This document shows, piece by piece, positions 19,237-32,328 of a stretch of 64,000 nucleotides of DNA. Each line of letters starts with the position of its first letter. Within the stretch, counting starts at the first letter, position 1. The notes under the pieces are model-generated. The model made no database searches. It was not told the origin of the DNA and saw nothing but the letters and a program-made list of their open reading frames with translations. The stretch spans positions 5,637,501 through 5,701,500 of the forward strand of contig NZ_CP108581.1 of NCBI RefSeq assembly GCF_036010665.1. The letters are read 5' to 3'. A program made the translations under genes and the position numbers. The stretch is from Microbispora sp. NBC_01189 (lineage in GTDB: Bacteria; Actinomycetota; Actinomycetes; Streptosporangiales; Streptosporangiaceae).

Positions 19237-20564
19237 GCGCGTACGACCTTCACGAGGGAGCTGTGACCACCATCCTCATCAGGGGCGCCCGCATCTTGGG
19301 CGGCGCCCCGCGCGACATCCTGCTGCGCGACGGCGTCGTGGCCGAGATCGGCGACCTCGCGGGCGCCGGCGCGGACCAGACGGTCGACGCCTCCGGGCTG
19401 GTCGCCCTGCCCGGCCTGGTCGACCTGCACACCCATCTGCGCGAGCCCGGCCGGGAGGACGCCGAGACCGTCGAGACCGGCACCCAGGCCGCGGCGCGCG
19501 GCGGATACACCGCCGTCCACGCGATGGCCAACACCTCCCCGGTGGCCGACACCGCCGGGGTGGTCGAGCAGGTCTGGCGGCTCGGCCAGGAATCCGGCCA
19601 CTGCGACGTCCAGCCTGTCGGCGCGGTGACCTCCGGCCTGGAGGGCCGCCAGCTCGCCGAACTCGGCGCGATGGCCGACTCCGCGGCCCGCGTGCGGGTC
19701 TTCTCCGACGACGGCAGGTGCGTGTCGGACGCGGTGCTGATGCGCCGGGCGCTGGAGTACGTCAAGGCGTTCGACGGCGTGGTCGCCCAGCACGCCCAGG
19801 AGCCCAGGCTGACCGAGGGCGCCCAGCTCAACGAGGGCGAGGTGTCGGCCCGGCTCGGCCTCACCGGCTGGCCGGCCGTCGCGGAGGAGGCGATCATCGC
19901 GCGCGACTGCCTGCTCGCCGCGCACGTCGGCTCCCGGCTGCACGTCTGCCACGTCTCCACCGCGGGCTCCGTCGAGATCATCCGATGGGCCAAGTCGAAG
20001 GGCTGGGACGTGACCGCCGAGGTCACCCCGCACCACCTGCTGCTGACCGACTCCCGCGCCGAGACCTCGCCGCTAGGGCCGTACAACCCGATCTACAAGG
20101 TGAACCCGCCGCTGCGCACCGCCGAGGACGTGCGGGCGCTGCGCGAGGCCCTCGCCGACGGCACGATCGACTGCGTGGCCACCGACCACGCCCCCCACCC
20201 GGTCGAGGACAAGGAGACCGAGTGGGCCGCGGCGGCCATGGGCATGATCGGCCTGGAGACCGCCCTGCCGGTGGTCCAGGAGGCCATGGTCGAGACCGGG
20301 CTGCTCGACTGGGCCGGCGTCGCCGACCGCATGTCCGCGCGCCCGGCCAGGATCGGCCGCCTGGCCGGGCACGGCCGGCCCATCGAGCCCGGCGCGCCCG
20401 CCAACGTCACCCTGTACGACCCGTCGGTCCGGCGGCCCGTCGACCCCGGCGCGATGGCGTCGAAGAGCCGGAACACCCCGTACGAGGGGATGACCCTGCC
20501 CGGCCGCGTGGTCGCCACGTTCCTGCGCGGCCGCCCCACCGTTCTCGAAGGGAAGCTCGTATGA
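19233..20564 (+). CDS. pyrC: Dihydroorotase
   Basis: Cyclises carbamoyl aspartate to dihydroorotate. The 443-aa amidohydrolase has the metal site [10 protein letters not shown] (about residue 64), [12 protein letters not shown], and the catalytic Asp in [12 protein letters not shown] 19233 overlaps the pyrB stop (ATGA) with GGAGG about 6 nt upstream; GTG 19263, behind GAGGGAG, is an alternative that would remove ten residues. It is homologous to allB in this window but keeps the dihydroorotase HLREPG and TDHAPH signatures. Confidence 0.96.
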   Translation: MSAYDLHEGAVTTILIRGARILGGAPRDILLRDGVVAEIGDLAGAGADQTVDASGLVALPGLVDLHTHLREPGREDAETVETGTQAAARGGYTAVHAMANTSPVADTAGVVEQVWRLGQESGHCDVQPVGAVTSGLEGRQLAELGAMADSAARVRVFSDDGRCVSDAVLMRRALEYVKAFDGVVAQHAQEPRLTEGAQLNEGEVSARLGLTGWPAVAEEAIIARDCLLAAHVGSRLHVCHVSTAGSVEIIRWAKSKGWDVTAEVTPHHLLLTDSRAETSPLGPYNPIYKVNPPLRTAEDVRALREALADGTIDCVATDHAPHPVEDKETEWAAAAMGMIGLETALPVVQEAMVETGLLDWAGVADRMSARPARIGRLAGHGRPIEPGAPANVTLYDPSVRRPVDPGAMASKSRNTPYEGMTLPGRVVATFLRGRPTVLEGKLV

Positions 20565-21671
20565 CAGCCCTGCTGGTTCTCGAGGACGGACGCGTCTTCG
20601 AGGGAACGCCGTACGGCGCCGTGGGCGAGACGTTCGGCGAGATGGTCTTCAACACCGGCATGACCGGCTACCAGGAGACTCTCACCGACCCCTCCTACCA
20701 CCGCCAGATCGTGGCGATGACCGCCCCCCACATCGGCAACACCGGCGTGAACGACGAGGACCCCGAGTCCCGCCGCGTCTGGGTCGCGGGCTACGTGGTG
20801 CGCGAGCCGTCGCGGATCCCGTCGAACTGGCGCTCCCGCCGGACGCTCGACGACTACCTGCGCGAGCAGGGCGTCGTCGGCATCGCCATGTCCGGCACCC
20901 GGGCCCTCACCCGCCACCTGCGCGAGCGCGGCGCGATGCGCGCCGGCGTCTTCAGCGAGGGCGGCGACGTCGCCGAACTGGTCGAGCGCGTGCGGCGCTC
21001 GCCCGGCATGGAGGGCGCCGACCTCGCCCGCGAGGTCAGCACGCCCGAGCCGTACGTCGTGCCCGCACGCGGGCGCAAACGCTTCACCGTCGCCGCGGTC
21101 GACCTCGGCATCAAGGCGATGACCCCCGAGCGGATGGCCGAGCGGGGCTGCGAGGTGCACGTGCTGCCCGCCACCGCCGGCGCCGCCGACATCCTCGCCC
21201 TCGGCCCCGACGGCGTCTTCTTCTCCAACGGCCCCGGCGACCCCGCCGCGGCCGGGTACGCGGTCGAGTCGCTGCGCGAGGTGCTGGACGCGAGCGTGCC
21301 GTTCTTCGGCATCTGCTTCGGCAACCAGATCCTTGGCCGGGCGCTCGGCCTCGGCACCTACAAGCTGCGGTACGGCCACCGCGGCGTGAACCAGCCCGTG
21401 CAGGACCGCAGGACCGGCAAGGTCGAGATCTCCGCGCACAACCACGGCTTCGCCGTGCGGGCGCCGCTCGACGGGCCCTTCGAGACGCCGTACGGCGCGG
21501 CGGAGGTCAGCCACGTCAACCTCAACGACGACTGCGTGGAGGGGCTGCGCCTGCTGGACCGTCCGGCGTTCAGCGTCCAGTACCACCCCGAGGCGGCGGC
21601 CGGCCCGCACGACGCCGCGTACCTGTTCGACGAGTTCTGTGACCTGATGGACAAGAAGAAGGGGGCCGAGG

Positions 21672-21679
<8 letters not shown>
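20561..21679 (+). CDS. carA: Carbamoyl-phosphate synthase small (glutaminase) chain
   Basis: Supplies ammonia from glutamine to CarB. The 372-aa protein has the N-terminal CarA domain ([17 protein letters not shown]) and a class I glutamine amidotransferase domain with the catalytic Cys in [17 protein letters not shown] upstream, and His-Glu in [13 protein letters not shown]. The ATG overlaps the pyrC stop by four bases; the end overlaps carB by eight. Confidence 0.97.
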
Positions 21680-24950
<3,271 letters not shown>

Positions 24951-24992
24951 CCCGGGACAGCGGAGCGCGCCACGAGCGCAAAGGAGCAGGGA

Positions 24993-25850
24993 GTGACCGG
25001 GAGTCCGGTTCAGGTCACAGGCACGGTGCTGACGACGCGCAGGGTGGACGCCTACCATGCGCTCACCGTCGTCGCTCCGGGCATCGCCGACCGGTTCCGG
25101 CCCGGCCACTTCGTCACGGTCGCCGTGGGCGGCCGGAACACCTCGATGCTCACCCGGCGGGCCTTCACCGTCCACGACGTGAAGCCGGACTACGGTGGCA
25201 CGGTGGAGCTCGTCTTCGGCGTGCGCGGCGCGGGGACGGCCTGGCTCGCCGACCTCAGGGCGCGCGACACGCTCGACCTGGTCGGCCCGCTGGGCCGGCC
25301 CTTCCCGCTGCCCCGCGATCCCTGCACCTGCGTGCTGGTGGGCGACGAGCACGGCTCGGCGGCGCTGTTCGCGCTGGGCGACGGGCTGCAGCAGCGGGGC
25401 TGCCGGATCGACTTCGTGCTCGGGGCGTCGTCGGCCGACCGGGTCTTCGGCGCCCTGCGGGCCCGCCGGATGGGCGAGACGACCACGCTGACCACCGCGG
25501 ACGGCTCGCTCGGCATGCGCGGCAGGGTGACCGACGTGCTGCCCGGGGTCATCGCCGACGCGCGGGCCGACGTCGTTTACGCCTGCGGCCCGATGGAGAC
25601 GCTGCGCGGCGTCACCGCGGTCGCGGCCGAGTTCGGCATCCCGGTGCAGGTCGCCGTGGAGGAGCGGATGGCGTGCGGCATCGGCGTCTGCATGACGTGC
25701 GTGGTGCCGATCATCGGCGACGACGGCGTGACCCGGATGGTCCGCGCGTGCGCCGACGGGCCGGTGTTCCGCGGCGAGCGCGTGCGGTTCGACGACGTCG
25801 GAACGATCCCGTTCGACGCGCTCGGCGCGCCAGGCGGACGGCATGCCTGA
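24993..25850 (+). CDS. pyrK: Dihydroorotate dehydrogenase B, electron-transfer subunit
   Basis: FAD and 2Fe-2S protein of 285 aa that links PyrD-1B to NAD. It has an FAD-binding barrel (LTRRAFTVHDV, about residue 50), an NAD domain (VYACGPMETLRGV) and a C-terminal cluster loop with Cys in ERMACGIGVCMTCVVP and VRACADGPV, giving four ligands. It lies directly before pyrD, matching the heterotetramer partner. GTG start with GGAGCAGGGA upstream. Confidence 0.95.
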   Translation: MTGSPVQVTGTVLTTRRVDAYHALTVVAPGIADRFRPGHFVTVAVGGRNTSMLTRRAFTVHDVKPDYGGTVELVFGVRGAGTAWLADLRARDTLDLVGPLGRPFPLPRDPCTCVLVGDEHGSAALFALGDGLQQRGCRIDFVLGASSADRVFGALRARRMGETTTLTTADGSLGMRGRVTDVLPGVIADARADVVYACGPMETLRGVTAVAAEFGIPVQVAVEERMACGIGVCMTCVVPIIGDDGVTRMVRACADGPVFRGERVRFDDVGTIPFDALGAPGGRHA

Positions 25851-25871
25851 GCCGGGGCGGGGGCGCCGGCG

Positions 25872-26846
25872 GTGACGGCCGACCTCCGGACCTATCTGGC
25901 GCACGTGGAACTGCCCAACCCGATCCTGACCGCCTCCGGCTGCGGCGGGACCGGCCGTGAGCTCGCCCAGTTCTCCGACGTCCACCGGCTGGGCGCGTTC
26001 GTCACCCGGTCGATCACCATGGCCCCGCGTGCGGGACGGCCGACGCCGCGGATGGCCGAGACCCCCTCCGGGCTGCTGAACGCCGTGGGTCTCCAGGGCC
26101 CCGGCGTCGAGGCTTTCCTGGAGCGCGAGCTGCCCTGGCTGGCCGAGCGGGGCGCCCGCACGGTCGTGTCGATCGGCGGCGGCACCGTGACCGAGTACAC
26201 GGCGCTGGCACGGCGCTTGGCCGAGGTCACCGGCGTCACCGCCGTCGAGGTCAACCTCTCGTGCCCGAACGTCGAGGACCGCGGCAGGGTGTTCGCCCGC
26301 GAGGGCTCGGCCGCCGCGGAGGTCGTGGCCTCGGTGCGCGCGGCCACGCCGTACGACGTGCCGGTGATCGCCAAGCTGTCGCCGGACGTGGCCGACGTCG
26401 TCGCGGTCGCGCGCGCCTGCGTGGACGGCGGCGCCGACGCCCTCGCGATGATCAACACGCCGGTCGGGATGAGCATCGACGTGGACACGATGCGGCCCGC
26501 GCTCGCGGCCGGCACCGGGGGCCTGTCCGGCCCCGCCGTACGGCCCCTGGCGGTGCGCTGCGTGTGGCAGGTGCACGCGGCGCTGCCCGGGGTGCCGATC
26601 GTGGGCATGGGCGGCGTGACGACCGGCAGGGACGCCCTTGAGCTCGTCCTGGCGGGCGCCTGCGCCGTCGCGGTGGGCACGGCCCTGTTCCACGACCCCT
26701 ACGCCTGCCCGCGCGTCCTCAGGGAGCTTGAGGAGCTTCTGCAGGCGCGCGGGTTCGACCGCCTCGCCGATGCCGTGGGCCTGGCCCACCGCCCGGCGGG
26801 CGCGCAACCACGCACACGCACGGATCTCGAGGAGAGTTCGCTTTGA
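25872..26846 (+). CDS. pyrD: Dihydroorotate dehydrogenase, class 1B catalytic subunit
   Basis: Oxidises dihydroorotate to orotate in the cytoplasm with PyrK. The 324-aa FMN barrel shows [21 protein letters not shown], the catalytic Cys in [12 protein letters not shown], a flavin lysine in VIAKLSPD, and phosphate binding by [11 protein letters not shown] and VGTALFHDP. Presence of pyrK and absence of an N-terminal membrane helix make it class 1B. GTG start; its stop overlaps the pyrF start. Confidence 0.95.
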   Translation: MTADLRTYLAHVELPNPILTASGCGGTGRELAQFSDVHRLGAFVTRSITMAPRAGRPTPRMAETPSGLLNAVGLQGPGVEAFLERELPWLAERGARTVVSIGGGTVTEYTALARRLAEVTGVTAVEVNLSCPNVEDRGRVFAREGSAAAEVVASVRAATPYDVPVIAKLSPDVADVVAVARACVDGGADALAMINTPVGMSIDVDTMRPALAAGTGGLSGPAVRPLAVRCVWQVHAALPGVPIVGMGGVTTGRDALELVLAGACAVAVGTALFHDPYACPRVLRELEELLQARGFDRLADAVGLAHRPAGAQPRTRTDLEESSL

Positions 26847-27553
26847 TCACGCCCGCCCCCATCGCCGTCGCCCTGGACGCGCCCGACCTGGAGACCGCGG
26901 CCCGCTGGGCCGGCCTGGTCACCCCGCACGTCTCCACGGTGAAGGTGGGACTGGAACTCTACCTGCGGTACGGGCCCGACGTGATCGCCTCGGTGCGCGG
27001 CGCGAGCGGCGTGCAGGTCTTCCTGGACCTGAAGCTGCACGACATCCCGAACACCGTGGGCGCCGCCGCCCGGGCCGTCGCCCGGCTGAAGCCCACCTAC
27101 CTGACCGTGCACGCCGCAGGGGGTCCCGCCATGGTCCGGGCGGCCGTCGAGGCGTCCCCCGGCACGCGCATCGCGGCCGTGACGCTCCTGACGTCGCTCT
27201 CCGAGGCCGATCTCCGCGAGGTGGGCATCCAGGGACCCCCGGCCGACGCCGCGCGCCGTATGGCCGCCGTGGCCGTCGGAGCGGGGGCGCAGGCCCTCGT
27301 CTGCTCGCCCCGCGAGGTCGCCGCCGTGCGGGCCGAGGTCGGTCCCGGGATCACGCTCATCACCCCCGGCGTACGGCCCGCGGGCGCCGGGACCCAGGAC
27401 CAGGCGAGGGTGGCCACCCCCGAGGACGCGGTCGCCCAGGGGGCCGACCTCCTCGTGATCGGGCGTCCCATCACCGGGGCGCCCGACCCCGGCGCCGCCG
27501 CCGCCGCGATCGCCGCCGCGCTGCGCCGCGTGCGCCCCGTGGGCACTCCCTGA
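26843..27553 (+). CDS. pyrF: Orotidine 5'-phosphate decarboxylase, type I
   Basis: Last step to UMP. The 236-aa TIM barrel has the catalytic D-x-K-x-x-D in [13 protein letters not shown] (about residue 60), [12 protein letters not shown] for substrate, VHAAGG, and phosphate binding by TPGVR and VIGRPIT. It is the short type I enzyme rather than the longer type II form I recall from streptomycetes and mycobacteria, which together with PyrD-1B/PyrK marks the lineage. It ends the pyr operon. Confidence 0.95.
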   Translation: MITPAPIAVALDAPDLETAARWAGLVTPHVSTVKVGLELYLRYGPDVIASVRGASGVQVFLDLKLHDIPNTVGAAARAVARLKPTYLTVHAAGGPAMVRAAVEASPGTRIAAVTLLTSLSEADLREVGIQGPPADAARRMAAVAVGAGAQALVCSPREVAAVRAEVGPGITLITPGVRPAGAGTQDQARVATPEDAVAQGADLLVIGRPITGAPDPGAAAAAIAAALRRVRPVGTP

Positions 27554-27791
27554 GCACCCCGGGCACCCCTGAAAGTCCCTGAACGTCTCATCGGGCCCGT
27601 CACCAAGCGTCATCCGGTTCCGGGCCTGCTGAGGCGGTTTTGATCTACACAGAGTAACTTTTCCAATACCGGAAGTAGTAAAATTGATTTTATGGTCCAA
27701 GAACCGTCTCTTGACGTTGCCGTTACGGCCAAGACCAGCTAGTTTCCCCCATCGTCCGAGTACATCGACATGAAATTCGAGGTGACCCGGC
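27554..27791 (+). promoter_or_regulatory. AT-rich promoter region of mihF
   Basis: 238 bp without a gene and clearly richer in A+T than its surroundings, especially 27640-27700. It contains a perfect palindrome TAAAAT-TG-ATTTTA (27679-27692), a TTGACG at about 27712 and a GCCG-TTA-CGGC dyad. No -35/-10 pair with ideal spacing was found. AT-rich stretches attract nucleoid proteins such as mIHF or Lsr2, so autoregulation is possible. Confidence 0.5.
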
Positions 27792-28115
27792 GTGGCTCTT
27801 CCTCCCTTGACCCCCGAGCAGCGCGCCGCAGCTCTTGAGAAGGCCGCCAAGGCACGCAAGGAGCGTGCCGAGGTCAAGAACCGTCTCAAGCACGGCGCGG
27901 TTTCTCTGGCTGAGGTGCTGAAGGATGGGCAGACCGACGACGTCATCGGCAAGATGAAGGTCTCGGCTCTGCTGGAGTCGCTCCCTGGCGTCGGCAAGGT
28001 CCGCGCCAAGCAGCTCATGGAGCGCCTTGGTATCGCCGAATCCCGCCGCGTGCGGGGTCTCGGCGCCAACCAGCGCGCCTCCCTGGAGCGCGAGTTCGGC
28101 GGCGCCGAGAGCTGA
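27792..28115 (+). CDS. mihF: Integration host factor, actinobacterial type
   Basis: Small basic nucleoid-associated protein of 107 aa that bends DNA. After a helical basic N-terminus (LEKAAKARKERAEVKNRLK) it carries a helix-two turns-helix segment (LLESLPGVGKVRAKQLMERL, about residues 64-83) typical of mIHF/sIHF. GTG start with GAGGTGA 6 nt upstream. It lies between the pyr operon and gmk, the conserved place of this gene in actinomycetes as I recall. Confidence 0.96.
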   Translation: MALPPLTPEQRAAALEKAAKARKERAEVKNRLKHGAVSLAEVLKDGQTDDVIGKMKVSALLESLPGVGKVRAKQLMERLGIAESRRVRGLGANQRASLEREFGGAES

Positions 28116-28152
28116 TCTCGGCGGCGTACGAACGAGTTAACGGGGGTACGGA

Positions 28153-28797
28153 GTGACCGACACGTCCTGGTCCGCTGGAGATCGGGCCCATGAGGCGGCC
28201 ACCTGCAGCGGGTCCCGGGCACGCGGAGGTGACTCCACGCCCCGCCCGCGCCTGACGGTCCTGTCCGGTCCGTCGGGTGTGGGCAAGTCCACGGTCGTCG
28301 CCGAGCTCCGGCGGTCCCACCCGGAGGTGTGGCTGTCGGTCTCGGTGACAACCCGGAAGCCCCGTCCGGGGGAGACGCACGGCGTGGAGTACTTCTTCGC
28401 CGGCAACGACGAGTTCGACCTGCTCGTCGCCTCCGGCGAGCTTCTCGAGTGGGCCGAGTTCGCCGGCAACCGGTACGGCACGCCCAGGCGTCCGGTGCTG
28501 GAGAAGCTGGCGGCGGGCGTCCCCACTCTGCTGGAGATCGACCTGCAGGGCGCCAGGCAGGTGCGCAGGACCATGCCCGAGGCCCTGCTGGTGTTCCTGG
28601 CCCCGCCGACCTGGGAGGAGCTGGAGCGGCGGCTGCGCGGCCGAGGCACCGAGCCTCCCGACGTGATCGCCCGCCGTCTTGAGGCGGGGCGCGTCGAGAT
28701 GGCGGCGGAGAAGGAGTTCGACCTCACCCTCGTCAACACGTCGGTCAATGACGTGTGCCACCGGCTGATAACCTTGCTGGGACACTCACCTAGCTAG
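28153..28797 (+). CDS. gmk: Guanylate kinase
   Basis: Phosphorylates GMP to GDP. The 214-aa protein has a P-loop [13 protein letters not shown] (about residues 37-49), the GMP-binding [12 protein letters not shown] and GVEYFF motifs, and [13 protein letters not shown]. An N-terminal extension of about 33 residues before the core strand is longer than in most homologues, so a later start is possible, though no better internal start is evident. Followed by rpoZ after 13 bp. Confidence 0.95.
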   Translation: MTDTSWSAGDRAHEAATCSGSRARGGDSTPRPRLTVLSGPSGVGKSTVVAELRRSHPEVWLSVSVTTRKPRPGETHGVEYFFAGNDEFDLLVASGELLEWAEFAGNRYGTPRRPVLEKLAAGVPTLLEIDLQGARQVRRTMPEALLVFLAPPTWEELERRLRGRGTEPPDVIARRLEAGRVEMAAEKEFDLTLVNTSVNDVCHRLITLLGHSPS

Positions 28798-28810
28798 GGG
28801 AATCACTGAC

Positions 28811-29074
28811 GTGGCAAGCAGCGCCGCCTACGCGGAAGGCATCACCAACCCGTCGATCGACTCGCTCCTCGACATCGTCGACAGCAAGTACAGCCTTGTG
28901 ATCATGGGGGCGAAGCGGGCGCGCCAGATCAACGCCTACTACTCCCAGCTCGGCGAGGGCCTGCTGGAGTACGTCGGCCCCCTCGTGGAGACCCACGCCC
29001 AGGAGAAGCCGCTGTCCATCGCCCTGCGCGAGGTCGCCGAGGGCCTGCTGACCTCCGAGCCCATCGAGGGCTGA
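28811..29074 (+). CDS. rpoZ: RNA polymerase omega subunit
   Basis: An 87-aa subunit that helps assemble RNA polymerase. It contains [20 protein letters not shown] followed by [13 protein letters not shown], the conserved region that clamps the beta-prime subunit, and ends in [19 protein letters not shown] start. It is placed between gmk and coaBC as in most actinobacteria. Confidence 0.97.
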   Translation: MASSAAYAEGITNPSIDSLLDIVDSKYSLVIMGAKRARQINAYYSQLGEGLLEYVGPLVETHAQEKPLSIALREVAEGLLTSEPIEG

Positions 29075-29107
29075 CCCCGCCCCGCCGACGGCGAAGCGGG
29101 AAACACG

Positions 29108-30307
29108 ATGACATCGATCGTGCTGGGAGTGAGCGCGGGCATCGCGGTCTACAAGTCCTGCGAGCTGCTGCGCCTCTTCACGGAGTCGGGGCACGACGTG
29201 CGCGTCGTGCCGACCAGGGACGCCCTGCGTTTCGTGGGTGAACCGACCTGGGCCGCGCTGTCGGGCAACCCGGTGACCACCGAGGTGTGGGAGTCGGTGC
29301 ACGAGGTGCCGCACGTGCGCATCGGGCAGTCCGCCGACCTGGTGGTCGTCGCCCCGGCGACGGCCGACGTGCTGGCCCGGGCCGCGCACGGCATGGCGAA
29401 CGACCTGCTCACCAACACGCTGCTCACGGCGCGCTGCCCGGTGGTGTTCGCGCCCGCGATGCACACCGAGATGTGGGAGCACCCCGCCACGCGCGCCAAC
29501 GTGGGGACGCTGCGGGAGCGGGGCGCGGTGGTGATCGAACCCGCGACCGGCAGGCTCACCGGCGCCGACACGGGCACCGGGCGGCTGCCGGACCCCGCCG
29601 AGATCTTCGAGGTCTGCCGGCGCGTGCTCGCGGGCCGCGGCGGCGATCTGGCGGGACGGCACGTCGTCGTCTCCGCCGGCGGCACCCGAGAGGCGATCGA
29701 CCCCGTCCGCTTCATCGGCAACCGCTCCTCCGGGCTGCAGGGATACGCCCTCGCCCGTACGGCCGTCGCCAGGGGTGCGGAGGTCACACTGGTGTCGGCC
29801 AACGTGGCGCTGCCCGACCCGGCGGGCGCGAAGGTCGTGCGGGTCGAGTCGGCGGCCCAGCTCCGCGAGGCGGTCCTGGCCGCGTCGGAGCACGCCGACG
29901 CCGTCGTCATGGCCGCCGCCGTCGCGGACTTCCGGCCCGTACGGCAGAGCGGCACGAAGATCAAGAAGTCGGCTGCCGAACCCGATCCAATCCATCTCAC
30001 GAAAAATCCGGACATCTTGGCTGAGCTGGGGGAGACCCGCCGGGCCGGGAGCGGGACGCACCCCCGGGTGATCGTCGGTTTCGCGGCGGAGACGGACGAC
30101 GTGCTCGCCAACGGGCGCGCCAAGCTGGAACGCAAGGGCTGCGACCTCCTCGTGGTCAACCAGGTGGGGGAGAACCTCGCCTTCGGCACGCCCGACAACG
30201 CCGCCGTCGTCCTCACCGCGGAGGGAGAGCCGGTGGAGATTCCGAGGGGTCCCAAAGAGGATCTCGCCGACGTAGTGTGGAACCTGGTGGTACGGCGTCT
30301 CCCCTGA
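29108..30307 (+). CDS. coaBC: Bifunctional phosphopantothenoylcysteine decarboxylase/synthetase
   Basis: Two steps of coenzyme A synthesis. The 399-aa protein has an N-terminal flavin decarboxylase domain (VLGVSAGIAVYKSCEL, then PATADVLARAAHGMANDLL and FAPAMHTEMW with the active-site region) and a C-terminal synthetase domain from about residue 185 (VVSAGGTREAIDPVRFIGN, AAAVADFRP, KKSA, LTKNPDIL). It follows rpoZ closely and precedes a small unknown gene. Confidence 0.96.
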   Translation: MTSIVLGVSAGIAVYKSCELLRLFTESGHDVRVVPTRDALRFVGEPTWAALSGNPVTTEVWESVHEVPHVRIGQSADLVVVAPATADVLARAAHGMANDLLTNTLLTARCPVVFAPAMHTEMWEHPATRANVGTLRERGAVVIEPATGRLTGADTGTGRLPDPAEIFEVCRRVLAGRGGDLAGRHVVVSAGGTREAIDPVRFIGNRSSGLQGYALARTAVARGAEVTLVSANVALPDPAGAKVVRVESAAQLREAVLAASEHADAVVMAAAVADFRPVRQSGTKIKKSAAEPDPIHLTKNPDILAELGETRRAGSGTHPRVIVGFAAETDDVLANGRAKLERKGCDLLVVNQVGENLAFGTPDNAAVVLTAEGEPVEIPRGPKEDLADVVWNLVVRRLP

Positions 30308-30401
30308 CCCCTCGCGGACCTCGACCCCTCGTGGACCTCGCGTGGTGCCGGTGCGGGCGTCCGTGCCCGCCTCCGCAGGGTGCGTCGAGGGAGCGATCGC
30401 C

Positions 30402-30770
30402 ATGCCGGTGTCCGCCACGATCCGAGAGCGCTGCCGGGCCATGCTCGGCCCCGGCGAGGACATCCGCTACGTCTTTCCCGCGGTGGCGCTCCCTCCGCCC
30501 GCCATGATCAGTTTTCTCGTCGTCGTGACGAACCGCTCGGTCACGCTGCTGTCCACCAAGATGCTCACGCGGGACGAGCCGTCGCGGGTGTGGGCCCGCT
30601 ATCCCCGCCGCACCCGACTCGGACCGCTCGAGTTCGGGTCGGGACCGAAGATCGAGATCGACGGCATGACCCTGGAGGTCGACGACGAGTACGCGGCGGT
30701 GGTCGCGGCCGCCGACGCCGAGGCCTTCTCCCCGGGTGACCTGCCCAGAGATCCCCTCCCCGACCTCTGA
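30402..30770 (+). CDS. Small protein of unknown function, PH-like
   Basis: A 122-aa protein without signal peptide. A short N-terminal helix (RERCRAMLGPGEDIRYVFPA) is followed by alternating beta strands with FLVVVTNRSVTLLSTKML and LEFGSGPKIEIDGMTLEV, a pattern like bacterial PH-type domains; the tail is acidic. ATG 30402 has GAGGGAG upstream. It lies between coaBC and metK and I know no function. Confidence 0.6.
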   Translation: MPVSATIRERCRAMLGPGEDIRYVFPAVALPPPAMISFLVVVTNRSVTLLSTKMLTRDEPSRVWARYPRRTRLGPLEFGSGPKIEIDGMTLEVDDEYAAVVAAADAEAFSPGDLPRDPLPDL

Positions 30771-30873
30771 CGGGCGTCCGGCGCCGCTGCGGGCACGTCC
30801 TTCCCGCCGCCGATCGGGGGAGCGGTGACGGGGCCGGTACCGGTATGGCTGTCCCGCGCCGCATCGCCTGAGG

Positions 30874-30962
30874 CTAGACTCGCGTGAGCATCGAACGCCG
30901 CCGGTAGGCCCTACCGCCGGTCGTTCACAGACGTCAGCAGCCGCTGCATGAGGAGCCCAGAG
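30874..30962 (+). promoter_or_regulatory. Promoter and structured leader of metK
   Basis: TAGACT (30874-30879) is a good -10, placing the start near 30886. The leader contains a hairpin CGGTAG-GCC-CTACCG (30902-30916) and then AGGAG 8 nt before the TTG start. I looked for a SAM riboswitch and did not find one of the known types. Confidence 0.45.
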
Positions 30963-32150
<1,188 letters not shown>

Positions 32151-32185
32151 CCCGTCCCTGAGGGACCTCGCCGCCTGTCGTCGCA

Positions 32186-32223
32186 CCGGTCCGGCGCCGC
32201 CCTTCGCGGCGGTGCCGGACCGG
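32186..32223 (+). terminator. Long GC hairpin after metK
   Basis: CCGGTCCGGC pairs perfectly with GCCGGACCGG, and inside it GCCGC pairs with GCGGC around CCTTC. There is no T-run. It probably ends the metK transcript. Confidence 0.6.
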
Positions 32224-32328
32224 CGCGCCCGGCTGCGGCAAGCCGGCTTCCTGACCAGTCCCGGCGGCCCCGCCGGTTCGGCGCGACCACGGGCCGTTCC
32301 GGCCCGCCGGGTCTGGTAGGACGTACAC

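Noticed and set aside
30886-30962. SAM riboswitch upstream of metK
   Set aside because: The leader is short and shows none of the conserved SAM-I, SAM-II or SAM-IV blocks.
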